NCBI RefSeq assembly: GCF_000243075.1
Contig: NC_016745.1
Span: 2,931,001-2,995,000, forward strand
Length of the DNA: 64,000 nt
Reading direction: 5' to 3'
Source of the DNA: Oceanimonas sp. GK1
Lineage (GTDB): Bacteria; Pseudomonadota; Gammaproteobacteria; Enterobacterales; Aeromonadaceae
Shown piece by piece: positions 45,924 to 53,841 of the stretch. The number at the start of each line of letters is the position of its first letter. The first letter of the stretch is position 1. The notes beneath the pieces are model-generated. The model saw only the letters and a program-made list of their open reading frames with translations. It was not told the origin of the DNA and did not search any database. A program made the position numbers and the translations under genes.

Positions 45924-46682
45924 ATGAACAGCGGCAATATCGTGATTACCGGGGCGGCCCGGGGTTTGGGGTTGGGCATGACCCGTTACTTTCTGGGGCA
46001 CGATTACCAGGTGCTGGGGGTGGACATCGACAAGGACGCCCTCGCCCGACTGGATCAGGCTCAGGTGCCCGGGCTGCAACTGGTGCACCTGGACGTAACC
46101 GAAGAGACCTCGGTGCAGAACCTGGCCCGGCTGGTGGAAAGCCGCTTTGGCCGGCTGTGCGGCATTATCAACAACGCCGCCATCAGCCAGCCCTGGCATG
46201 AACCCATCGACAAACTCTCCCTCAGCCACTGGCAACGGGTGCTGGCGGTCAACCTTACCGGCCCCATGCTGATCTGCAAGCATTTGTCGCCGCTGCTCGA
46301 GCAGGGCGGCGCCATCGTCAACATCGGCTCCACCCGGGCTCACCAGTCGGAAGCCGACTGCGAAGCCTATGCCGCCTCCAAGGGCGGTCTGGTGGCACTG
46401 ACCCATGCCCTGGCCATCAGCCTGGGGCCAAGGGTGCGGGTGAATGCCATCAGCCCGGGCTGGATCGACGCCTCGGCCCTGCAGCCGGGGCAGACTCCGG
46501 CTCCGGGACCGGCGGATCACGCCCAGCACCCGGCGGGCCGCGTGGGGCAAGCCAACGACGTTGCCGCCCTGGTGCGTTTTCTGCTGTCGGCGGAGAGCGG
46601 CTTTATCACCGGACAGGAGTTTATTGTGGACGGCGGCATGAGCAAACGCATGATCTACCATGATGAGCCGGCTGCCGACTGA
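45924..46682 (+). CDS. SDR family oxidoreductase
   Basis: A 252-residue SDR with [10 protein letters not shown] (residues 9-18), an acidic residue at the end of strand 2 (GVDIDKD) favouring NAD(H), NNAAIS at about 83, a catalytic Ser in [13 protein letters not shown] and YAASKGG with Tyr and Lys near 152-156. The C terminus ([19 protein letters not shown]) is classical. The start follows AGGGAGGCGGC. The substrate is unknown. It is divergent from the RND adaptor and 47 bases before xthA. Confidence 0.88.
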   Translation: MNSGNIVITGAARGLGLGMTRYFLGHDYQVLGVDIDKDALARLDQAQVPGLQLVHLDVTEETSVQNLARLVESRFGRLCGIINNAAISQPWHEPIDKLSLSHWQRVLAVNLTGPMLICKHLSPLLEQGGAIVNIGSTRAHQSEADCEAYAASKGGLVALTHALAISLGPRVRVNAISPGWIDASALQPGQTPAPGPADHAQHPAGRVGQANDVAALVRFLLSAESGFITGQEFIVDGGMSKRMIYHDEPAAD

Positions 46683-46729
46683 GGCGCTTTCTGCTAGCAT
46701 GGGGCCAAATTTTTCAACTCCATCGCTTC

Positions 46730-47539
46730 ATGAAAGTCATTTCCTTCAATATCAACGGCCTGCGTGCCCGCCTGCACCAGTTGCAGGCCCTTATCGACAA
46801 GCACAATCCCGACATTATCGGCCTGCAGGAAACCAAGGTGCACGACGAGGCCTTTCCCCTCGACGCCGTCCAGGCCATGGGCTACCACGTTTACTTTCAC
46901 GGCCAGAAAGGCCATTACGGCGTGGCCCTGCTGAGCCGGGAGCCGGCTCAGGCCATTGTGAAAGGCTTTCCCACCGATGCCGACGACGCCCAGCGGCGCA
47001 TGATCATCGGCCGTTTTATCCGCCCCGACGGCAGCCCCCTGACCGTGCTCAACGGCTACTTCCCCCAGGGGGAAAACCGCAAGCATGAAACCAAGTTTCC
47101 GGCCAAGGAACGCTTTTATCAGGATCTGCAGCACTACCTGAACGAATATCACCGTCCCGACGAGGCGCTGGTGGTGATCGGCGACATGAATATTTCCCAC
47201 ACCGATTTGGACATCGGCATCGGCGAGCCCAACCGCAAGCGCTGGCTGCGGGAAGGAAAATGTTCCTTTCTGCCGGAAGAGCGGGAGTGGATGGAGCGCC
47301 TGCTGGGCTGGGGCCTGCACGACACCTGGCGCCGGCAAAACCCGGACAACGCCGAGACCTACTCCTGGTTCGACTATCGCAGCAAAGGCTTTAACGACAA
47401 CCGCGGCCTGCGCATCGACCTGATCCTGGCGACCCAGCCTTTGCTTGAGCAGCTGGCCGACACCGGCATCGACTATGAGCTGCGCGGCATCGAAAAACCC
47501 TCGGATCACGCCCCCATCTGGGCCAGCTTCAAGGATTAA
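46730..47539 (+). CDS. xthA: exodeoxyribonuclease III
   Basis: AP endonuclease and 3'-5' exonuclease of base excision repair. The 269-residue protein (E. coli XthA: 268) carries [10 protein letters not shown], the metal-binding Glu in [14 protein letters not shown], the catalytic [13 protein letters not shown] motif and the C-terminal SDHAPIWA. It is followed by a 12-bp hairpin at 47573-47600. Confidence 0.95.
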   Translation: MKVISFNINGLRARLHQLQALIDKHNPDIIGLQETKVHDEAFPLDAVQAMGYHVYFHGQKGHYGVALLSREPAQAIVKGFPTDADDAQRRMIIGRFIRPDGSPLTVLNGYFPQGENRKHETKFPAKERFYQDLQHYLNEYHRPDEALVVIGDMNISHTDLDIGIGEPNRKRWLREGKCSFLPEEREWMERLLGWGLHDTWRRQNPDNAETYSWFDYRSKGFNDNRGLRIDLILATQPLLEQLADTGIDYELRGIEKPSDHAPIWASFKD

Positions 47540-47572
47540 GCTCGTCTGGTTGCACGCGGAGTGCGAAGCAGC

Positions 47573-47600
47573 AGCAGGTTGGGACTCGTCCCAACCTGCT
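47573..47600. repeat. perfect 12-bp intergenic hairpin after xthA
   Basis: AGCAGGTTGGGA and TCCCAACCTGCT flank a CTCG loop between the convergent xthA and hisM-like genes. There is no T tract, so it is more likely a repeat or mRNA-end element than a standard terminator. It is preceded by GCGAAGCAGCAGC (47563-47575), a word that recurs at 53460-53472. Confidence 0.7.
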
Positions 47601-47618
47601 ATTCCCCAGTCCCCGCAG

Positions 47619-48311
47619 TTACACCTTGCGCGGCCGCAAATGGCGGAACCAGCGGTTCTCCAGCCGGCGAAAACCCCATACCAGCAGAAAGGTCAGGCAC
47701 ATGTACAGCAGCCCTGCCGCCAGAAACGCCTCGAACGGCGAATAGTAACGGGAATTGACGATACGCGCCGCCCCGGTGAGATCCACTATGGTGATCACCC
47801 CCGCCACGGCCGAGCCGTGCAGCATGAAGATCACTTCGTTGCTGTAGGCCGGCAATGCCCGGCGAAAGGAATTGGGCAGGATCACCCGGCGCAGGGTGGT
47901 GAGCCGGCTCATGCCAAAGGCGTAGGCGGCTTCTATCTCTCCTTTGGGCATGGCATTGATGGCGCCCCGGATGATCTCGGCGGTATAAGCCCCGGTGTTG
48001 AGGGTGAAGGCCAGCACGGCGCAGAACCAGGCCTGGCTGAACCACACCCAGGCGGCGGAGTCCTTCAGCCACTGCCACTGGCCGGCACCGTAATAGATAA
48101 GAAACAACTGCACCAGCAGCGGCGTGCCGCGAAAGAAGTAAATATAGGCCCAGGCCGGCCCTTTCAGCAGCCAGTTGGCACTGTTGCGCATAATACCCAT
48201 TGGGATGGCGATCAGCAGACCCAGCAGCAATGCCAGGGCCACCAGCCAGACGGTGGTGTACAGCCCCTGCCAGTACACCGGCCACTCATTGAGAATGATG
48301 TCAAAGTTCAT
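47619..48311 (-). CDS. basic amino acid ABC transporter permease (HisM-like)
   Basis: Inner-membrane permease of a polar amino acid importer. The 230-residue protein has about five helices and the HisM-type segments TYIF-like YIYFFRGTPLLVQLFLIYYG and FTLNTGAYTAEIIRGAINAMPKGEIEAA, the latter carrying the EAA loop. LPAYSNEVIFMLHGSAVAG is characteristic of HisM/AotM. It is the last gene of the operon, 3 bases after the hisQ-like gene. Lysine, arginine, ornithine or histidine are the likely substrates. Confidence 0.88.
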   Translation of the reverse strand: MNFDIILNEWPVYWQGLYTTVWLVALALLLGLLIAIPMGIMRNSANWLLKGPAWAYIYFFRGTPLLVQLFLIYYGAGQWQWLKDSAAWVWFSQAWFCAVLAFTLNTGAYTAEIIRGAINAMPKGEIEAAYAFGMSRLTTLRRVILPNSFRRALPAYSNEVIFMLHGSAVAGVITIVDLTGAARIVNSRYYSPFEAFLAAGLLYMCLTFLLVWGFRRLENRWFRHLRPRKV

Positions 48312-48314
48312 GGC

Positions 48315-49058
48315 TTACCTCCCCGGAATGGCGTAGTGGCGCTCGGCCCAGCGCAGCATGGAGGTAGACAGGGTGGTGAACAGCAAAAAGATCAGCGCCA
48401 CCGCCATGTAAAAGGTAAAGGGCAGTTGGGTCGCCCCCGCCGCCAGTGACGCCTTGCGTACCATATCGTCCAGGCCGATGATCGACACCAGCGCCGTGGT
48501 CTTGAGCAGCACCAGCCAGTTATTGCCCAGCCCCGGCAGGGCGTGGCGCATCATTTGCGGAAACAGCACCCGGCGAAACACCAGTAACGGGCTCATGCCA
48601 TAGGCCCGGGCCGCTTCCAGCTCGCCCTTGTCCACCGCCAGAATGGCGCCGCGAAAGGTTTCCGCCATGTAGGCGCCAAAGATAAACCCGATGGTCACAA
48701 TGCCGGCGATAAAGGGGCTGATCTCGAGGTAGTCCGGCACATAGCTGGTCCACTCGTGGTTGGGATCGCCGCCCCCCAGCCAGTTGTTGAGGGTTTCATT
48801 CAGGGAATAGAGGGAGTTGTTGAGCAACACCTGACCGCCAAAAAAGATCAGCATCATCAACACCAGATCGGGAATGCCCCGAATGACGGTGGTGTACAGG
48901 GTGGCCAGCCAGCGGGCCGGACGCACCGAAGACAGCTTGGCCAGCGCCCCCAGCAACCCCAGGGTAACCGCCAGCAGCAATGACAGCAGTGCCACCTGCA
49001 AGGTCACCCAGGCCCCCTCAAGCAGGGCGCCTTCATAGCCTTTTAAATCGAACATCAC
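48315..49058 (-). CDS. basic amino acid ABC transporter permease (HisQ-like)
   Basis: The second permease subunit, 247 residues, with TVIRGIPDLVLMMLIFFGGQ and the EAA loop in AYMAETFRGAILAVDKGELEAARAYGMS, close in pattern to HisQ/AotQ. It is followed by the hisM-like gene with a 3-base gap. A 194-base gap holding a large inverted repeat separates it from the binding-protein gene, which may keep permease levels lower than those of the binding protein. Confidence 0.88.
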   Translation of the reverse strand: MMFDLKGYEGALLEGAWVTLQVALLSLLLAVTLGLLGALAKLSSVRPARWLATLYTTVIRGIPDLVLMMLIFFGGQVLLNNSLYSLNETLNNWLGGGDPNHEWTSYVPDYLEISPFIAGIVTIGFIFGAYMAETFRGAILAVDKGELEAARAYGMSPLLVFRRVLFPQMMRHALPGLGNNWLVLLKTTALVSIIGLDDMVRKASLAAGATQLPFTFYMAVALIFLLFTTLSTSMLRWAERHYAIPGR

Positions 49059-49102
49059 GACTTCCTGTTATGCCGGCTATCCATTCTCGACTCAGTGCAT
49101 CA

Positions 49103-49206
49103 GCGAAAATCAGATTCGAACGCAGACTCGGCGTAACCCCCTCCCTGGGGGCTCCGCTGCGCCCTCCCTGGCGCAGAGGGTCTGCTTATCGAAACCTGAT
49201 TTTCGC
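49103..49206. repeat. 104-bp nested inverted repeat between hisJ-like and hisQ-like genes
   Basis: The outer arms GCGAAAATCAG (49103-49113) and CTGATTTTCGC (49196-49206) match perfectly. Inside lie GCAGAC/GTCTGC (49122-49127, 49180-49185) and CTGCGCC/GGCGCAG (49157-49163, 49170-49176). The segment 49140-49180 recurs in reverse orientation at 53661-53701 with 36 of 41 bases identical, so it belongs to a dispersed family. Its place matches the REP element in the Salmonella hisJ-hisQ gap. Confidence 0.8.
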
Positions 49207-49252
49207 CCCGTTAATGCTGCAATACCAAGAAGCAGGGCCGGCTACCGCTGAA

Positions 49253-50029
49253 TTACTCGCCGTAAACGTCGTAATCAAAGTACTTGTTGTTCACTTCCTG
49301 ATACTTACCGTTGGCACGCAGATCCAGAATGGCCTGATTCAGCTTTTCTTTCAGATCCTGGTCCTGCTTGCGCACGGCAATACCAAAACCTTCGCCGAAC
49401 CATTGTTCATCGGTCACCGAGGGGCCCACAAATTCAAAGGCATCGCCCCCTTCCTTGTTCAGCAACCCTTCTTCAATGGCGGTGGCGTCGAGGAAGACGT
49501 AATCCACCCGACCGGCCTTGAGATCCAGGTAGGCGTCATCGGCGTTGCCGTAGCGCACCAGGGAGACATCGCCACCAAAGTTGTCGGTCAGGTACTTGTC
49601 GTGGGTGGTGGCAATCTGCACGCCCACTTTCTTGCCGGCCAGACCTTTCTTGGACAGTTCAAATTCAGTGCCCTTGCGGGCCACGAACTTGTTGGGGACC
49701 AGGGCGTATTTGCCGGTAAAGTCCACGGTGCGCTTGCGCTCTTCGGTAATCGACATCGCGGCGATAATGGCGTCGTACTTGCGCGCCAGCAGGGCCGGAA
49801 TGATACCGTCCCAGTCCTGAGCCACCAGCTGGCATTGCACCTGCATCTGCTCGCACAGGGCATTAGCCATGTCCACGTCAAAGCCCTGCAGCTCGCCGTT
49901 TTCATCGGTCCAGGAAAACGGCGGATAAGCGCCTTCTATACCAAAACGTACGGTTTTCCATTCCTTTGCCTGCACGGCGCCTGCCGCCAGGGCCGCCATG
50001 ATGGCGCCCGCAACCCACAGTTTTTTCAT
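49253..50029 (-). CDS. basic amino acid ABC transporter substrate-binding protein (HisJ/ArgT/AotJ-like)
   Basis: Periplasmic binding protein, 258 residues, with a signal peptide (MKKLWVAGAIMAALAAGAVQA). The family core includes VRFGIEGAYPPFSWTDENGELQGFDVDMANALCEQMQ and the ligand-binding AAMSITEERKRTVDFTGKYA. The conserved Asp residues (FDVD, VDFT) fit a cationic amino acid ligand. The start at 50029 has the site AAGGAGCAAGGCC. It follows the ATPase gene by 32 bases. Confidence 0.9.
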   Translation of the reverse strand: MKKLWVAGAIMAALAAGAVQAKEWKTVRFGIEGAYPPFSWTDENGELQGFDVDMANALCEQMQVQCQLVAQDWDGIIPALLARKYDAIIAAMSITEERKRTVDFTGKYALVPNKFVARKGTEFELSKKGLAGKKVGVQIATTHDKYLTDNFGGDVSLVRYGNADDAYLDLKAGRVDYVFLDATAIEEGLLNKEGGDAFEFVGPSVTDEQWFGEGFGIAVRKQDQDLKEKLNQAILDLRANGKYQEVNNKYFDYDVYGE

Positions 50030-50061
50030 GGCCTTGCTCCTTGTGTTAATCAATATTGGCT

Positions 50062-50829
50062 TTAGTAAACCGAAGAAATAAATTGCCGGAACCGCTCGGA
50101 AGAAGGATGGGCAAACACTTCCCTGGGATCCCCCTGCTCTTCCACCAGCCCCTGGTGCAGAAACATCAGCTTGCTCGACACATCCCGGGCAAAACTCATC
50201 TCGTGGGTTACCACCAGCATGGTGCGCCCCTCTTCCGCCAGGGCGCGCATCACGCCCAGCACCTCGCCCACCAGCTCGGGGTCGAGTGCCGAGGTGGGCT
50301 CGTCAAACAGCATGACTTCCGGCTCCACCGCCAGCGCCCGGGCAATGGCGGCGCGCTGCTGCTGGCCGCCGGACAGGTGCCCCGGATAGTACTCCCGCCG
50401 TTCATACAACCCCACCCGCTGGAGCAGGGCTTCCCCCTTTTCAATGGCTTCCTTTCTGGGCACGCCCAGCACGTGCACCGGCACTTCAATGATGTTCTGC
50501 AAAATGGTCATGTGGGACCAGAGGTTGAAGCTCTGAAACACCATCGCCAGCCGGGAGCGAATACGCTCCACCTGGCGCATGCTGACCGGCTCTCGCTCGC
50601 CGGCCCGGTTGGTGCGCATTTCAATCAGTTCACCGTGCAGCCGCACTTCGCCTGCTGACGGGGTTTCCAGCAGGTTGATGCAGCGCAGAAAGGTGGATTT
50701 GCCAGAGCCGGAAGAGCCGATAATGGAAATCACGTCTCCCTTTTCGGCGGTAAGATCGATGCCTTTGAGTACTTCCAGCGAGCCATAATGCTTGTGCAGG
50801 CCCGTGACTTCGAGGGCGGGTTTGCTCAT
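50062..50829 (-). CDS. basic amino acid ABC transporter ATP-binding protein (HisP-like)
   Basis: A 255-residue ATPase with Walker A GSSGSGKST (about 36-44), the Q loop, the signature LSGGQQQRAAIARAL, Walker B VMLFDEPTSALD and the switch His in VVTHEMSFARD. A histidine-transport-type insertion (LIEMRTNRAGEREPVSMRQVERIRSR) is typical of HisP. It is the first gene of the operon; a candidate promoter is at 50913-50941. Confidence 0.92.
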   Translation of the reverse strand: MSKPALEVTGLHKHYGSLEVLKGIDLTAEKGDVISIIGSSGSGKSTFLRCINLLETPSAGEVRLHGELIEMRTNRAGEREPVSMRQVERIRSRLAMVFQSFNLWSHMTILQNIIEVPVHVLGVPRKEAIEKGEALLQRVGLYERREYYPGHLSGGQQQRAAIARALAVEPEVMLFDEPTSALDPELVGEVLGVMRALAEEGRTMLVVTHEMSFARDVSSKLMFLHQGLVEEQGDPREVFAHPSSERFRQFISSVY

Positions 50830-51241
50830 CCGTTAGACCTTCTGTTGCCGGGCCAGTCGATTGACCCGGTTCTTAACCCCAAGCGTTAACAAGCCGTTAA
50901 CCTTTACCACAAAATTTACCACTTGCCTTGCTCAATAACAACACAATCGGCCACAAAGGACGAATTTCGTCGGTTTTTTATACTAAATTTACCGCTGTCA
51001 CAGTATAAAGTTATGCATAAAACAAGAATAAAATATCACTCACCGTGCTTTCCCGCCTCCCGGGCGATAAGGCACTCAGGACGCCCGGCTGCCCTTTCCT
51101 GATATTTACTGGCAAATCAAACCGTTACTGGCCAACGCCAAGGCCGGCGGCTTTTTTTTAACGAATGGCTCACGTATGCTGTCGGCATTAACATTAACGG
51201 TCAAAAATTGCGCCTGAACCCTCAACTGGAAAATTATTCTC
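50830..51241. promoter_or_regulatory. divergent control region hisP-like/lysO with leader-like elements
   Basis: This 412-base gap is AT-rich in its centre. For the minus strand, TTGTTA, a 17-base spacer and TAAATT (50913-50941) make a candidate promoter for the importer. For the plus strand, a palindrome TTATGCATAA (51011-51020), a hairpin CCGGGCG/CGCCCGG (51060-51088) and a short GC stem (51136-51149) followed by eight T residues (51152-51159) lie before lysO. A 29-codon frame starts at 51013. Since no plus-strand gene lies upstream, the T-tract stem looks like an attenuator for a leader RNA. Confidence 0.45.
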
Positions 51242-52153
51242 ATGTACTCCGGCATGCTCATCGTATTACTGCCTCTGGCCCTTGGCTATTGCATACCCTG
51301 TCGCTCCCAGTCGCTGGTGCATTTTATCAATGTGGCGGTGGCACGCATGGTGTACCTGATCCTGTTTCTGATGGGGATCAGTCTGGCCTTTGTCGATAAT
51401 CTTAGTACTCATCTGGGCACAATTTTCACCCTGTGTGGCGTTTTTCTGGCCTGCATCACGGTGTGCAACCTGGCCGGGCTCTGGCTGCTGGACCGGGGCC
51501 GGGGCCGGGTACAGGGCGAACGCGGTGCCCCTGCCATCAGTAAATGGGCGCTGCTGCTCGACTCGGTCAAGCTCTGCCTGGTGATCCTCGGCGGCCTGGG
51601 GCTGGGCCAGTGGCTGGATCCCGAGTGGTTCGCGGTAGACACCCTGAGCGAATGGGCACTGATGCTGTTGCTGCTGCTCATCGGCATTCAGCTGCGCAAC
51701 TCGGGCATGAAGCTGCGCCAGATTTTGCTCAACCGCTGGGGCCTGGCCATTGCCCTGATGGTGGTGGTCAGCTCCTGGCTGGGCGGCCTGGCGGGCGCCT
51801 GGCTGCTTGATATGCCCCTGAGTCAGGGGCTGGCCTTTGCCTCGGGCAACGGCTGGTATTCGCTGTCGGGCATTCTGATCGGCGACCAGCTCGGTCCGGT
51901 GATGGGCAGTGCCGCCTTTCTCAATGATCTGGCCCGGGAGCTGATCGCCATTCTGATCATTCCGGCGCTGATGCGCCGCCATCCAAGCTGTGCCATCGGC
52001 TATGGCGGCGCCACCGCCATGGACTTTACCCTGCCGGTGCTGCAGCGCTCCGGCGGCGTCACCATAGTGCCCGTGGCCATTGTGTCCGGTTTTGTGCTGA
52101 GCCTGGCGGGCCCGGTGCTGATCCTGGGATTTTTGTCGCTGAGCGTGGGCTGA
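51242..52153 (+). CDS. lysO: lysine exporter LysO family protein
   Basis: Inner-membrane exporter; E. coli LysO (YbjE) secretes lysine. The 303-residue protein has about eight helices. It matches LysO at the start (MYSGMLIVLLPLALGYCIP) and in FLMGISLAFVDNL, LLIGIQLRNSGMKLRQILLNR, GNGWYSLSGILIGDQLGPV, FLNDLARELIAI and GGATAMDFTLPVLQRSGG. It contains both the LysO core and the N-terminal domain in one polypeptide, as in E. coli. It lies between a basic amino acid importer and asd, in a lysine-centred neighbourhood. No clear Shine-Dalgarno site is visible. Confidence 0.9.
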   Translation: MYSGMLIVLLPLALGYCIPCRSQSLVHFINVAVARMVYLILFLMGISLAFVDNLSTHLGTIFTLCGVFLACITVCNLAGLWLLDRGRGRVQGERGAPAISKWALLLDSVKLCLVILGGLGLGQWLDPEWFAVDTLSEWALMLLLLLIGIQLRNSGMKLRQILLNRWGLAIALMVVVSSWLGGLAGAWLLDMPLSQGLAFASGNGWYSLSGILIGDQLGPVMGSAAFLNDLARELIAILIIPALMRRHPSCAIGYGGATAMDFTLPVLQRSGGVTIVPVAIVSGFVLSLAGPVLILGFLSLSVG

Positions 52154-52212
52154 TACGGGGTTTATGAGGCGATAAATCGTACAAAAAAGCACCACTCCTT
52201 TATGCTTTCCCC

Positions 52213-52240
52213 TTGCACCTTTGGCTGCAATCAGTATTGT
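52213..52240 (+). promoter_or_regulatory. promoter of asd
   Basis: TTGCAC, a 16-base spacer and TATTGT lie about 45 bases before the asd start codon. Confidence 0.6.
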
Positions 52241-52283
52241 GGTGGGCAGGTTTTTTGATTCTCTTTCAAAGCAAGGACACTGA

Positions 52284-53390
52284 ATGATGAAAAAAGTAGG
52301 TCTGGTCGGCTGGCGCGGTATGGTCGGCTCCGTTCTGATGAGCCGCATGGTGGAAGAAGGTGATTTCGCCCGTATCGATCCGGTTTTCTTCACCACTTCC
52401 CAGGCCGGTCAGCCTGCCCCCGATTTCGGTAAAGACGCCGGCACCCTGCAGGATGCCTACGACATCGAGGCCCTCAAGGCCCTCGACGTGGTACTTACCT
52501 GCCAGGGCGGCGACTACACCAAGGACGTGTATCCCAAACTGCGCGCCGCCGGCTGGAACGGCTACTGGATCGACGCCGCCTCCGCCCTGCGTATGGACGA
52601 CGACGCCCTGATCGTGCTGGATCCGGTGAACGGCAAGCAAATTCAGGACGCGCTGGCCAACGGCGCCAAAACCTTTGTGGGCGGCAACTGCACCGTGAGC
52701 CTGATGCTGATGGCCCTGGGCGGCCTGTTTGAGCAGGATCTGGTGGAGTGGGTATCCGTGGCCACCTACCAGGCCGCGTCCGGTGGCGGCGCCCGCCACA
52801 TGCGCGAGCTGGTTACCCAGATGGGCATACTGCGCGACGAAGTGGCCGCCGAGCTGGCCGACCCGGGCTCCGCCATTCTGGAGCTGGAGCGCAAGGTTAC
52901 CGAGAAAACCCGCAGCGGCGCCCTGCCGGTAGACAACTTCGGCGTCCCCCTGGCCGGCAGCCTGATCCCCTGGATCGACACTCAGCTGGACAACGGCCAG
53001 AGCCGGGAAGAATGGAAAGGCCAGGCCGAAACCAACAAGATACTGCAGACCGGCGCCGCCATTCCGGTGGATGGCCTGTGCGTGCGTATCGGTGCCCTGC
53101 GCTGCCACAGCCAGGCCTTTACCATCAAGCTGAAGAAAGACATCTCTATTCCCGAGATTGAAAAGCTGCTGGCCAGCCATAACGACTGGGTCAAGGTGAT
53201 CCCCAACGACCGCCAGCAGTCCATGGAAGAGCTGACCCCGGCCGCCGTGACCGGCACCCTGTCCGTGCCGGTGGGCCGCCTGCGCAAGCTGAACATGGGT
53301 CCCGAGTACCTGTCCGCCTTTACCGTGGGCGACCAGCTGCTGTGGGGCGCCGCCGAGCCCCTGCGCCGCATGCTGCACCTGCTGCCGTAA
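52284..53390 (+). CDS. asd: aspartate-semialdehyde dehydrogenase
   Basis: NADPH-dependent step that commits aspartyl phosphate to lysine, diaminopimelate, threonine and methionine synthesis. The 368-residue protein carries the nucleotide loop [15 protein letters not shown] (5-19), the catalytic cysteine C136 in [10 protein letters not shown], and the downstream [11 protein letters not shown] segment, and matches E. coli Asd (367). A second ATG one codon later is also possible. A strong terminator follows at 53410. Confidence 0.97.
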   Translation: MMKKVGLVGWRGMVGSVLMSRMVEEGDFARIDPVFFTTSQAGQPAPDFGKDAGTLQDAYDIEALKALDVVLTCQGGDYTKDVYPKLRAAGWNGYWIDAASALRMDDDALIVLDPVNGKQIQDALANGAKTFVGGNCTVSLMLMALGGLFEQDLVEWVSVATYQAASGGGARHMRELVTQMGILRDEVAAELADPGSAILELERKVTEKTRSGALPVDNFGVPLAGSLIPWIDTQLDNGQSREEWKGQAETNKILQTGAAIPVDGLCVRIGALRCHSQAFTIKLKKDISIPEIEKLLASHNDWVKVIPNDRQQSMEELTPAAVTGTLSVPVGRLRKLNMGPEYLSAFTVGDQLLWGAAEPLRRMLHLLP

Positions 53391-53409
53391 GCAGCTCCCA
53401 CTGTTGCTG

Positions 53410-53436
53410 AAAACGCCCGCCCCGTGCGGGCGTTTT
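53410..53436 (+). terminator. asd terminator
   Basis: An 11-bp stem, AAAACGCCCGC and GCGGGCGTTTT, with a CCCGT loop is followed by further T residues. Confidence 0.92.
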
Positions 53437-53841
53437 TGTTGATGGCAATTCACCCCAGAGCGAAGCAGCAGCGCGGTTGCGCTTCGCCGACACGCTTCAA
53501 GCACCTCCCTGTGTCGCTCGGCAAATGTCATCCTTGACATTTGACGGTCGGCTACGGCAATCCCCACTGCCGCTTCGTGAGGCTGCTGTGTTGGCTGCTA
53601 AATACTGACAGGCAGCTTCGTGCCCAACCAAGGAGGGCAAAGGGTGTCTGCTTCGCCGTGCCCTCTGCGCCAGGGATGGCGCAGTGGAGCCTACATGGAG
53701 GTATTCACGGCGTGCCGGAGAAGCAATGCGCTTTGCCCGACGAATGCACGGCTTCGGCCTGCCACTTGGTTTCCCCTTGTTCAAATTATCGCCTCGGGTT
53801 AGGATCAGCGCCCTTTTTTGCCGATCGTGCCCGAGGTACTC
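53437..53841. repeat. gene-free 405-bp gap filled with hairpin repeats
   Basis: No credible gene. Hairpins include GCGAAGC/GCTTCGC (53460-53487), a 9-bp CAAATGTCA/TGACATTTG stem with a TCCT loop (about 53522-53543) and CTGCGCC/GGCGCAG (53665-53684). The segment 53661-53701 is a copy of part of the hisJ-hisQ inverted repeat. The region looks like a compound of short mobile or REP-type elements upstream of ycaO. Confidence 0.7.
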
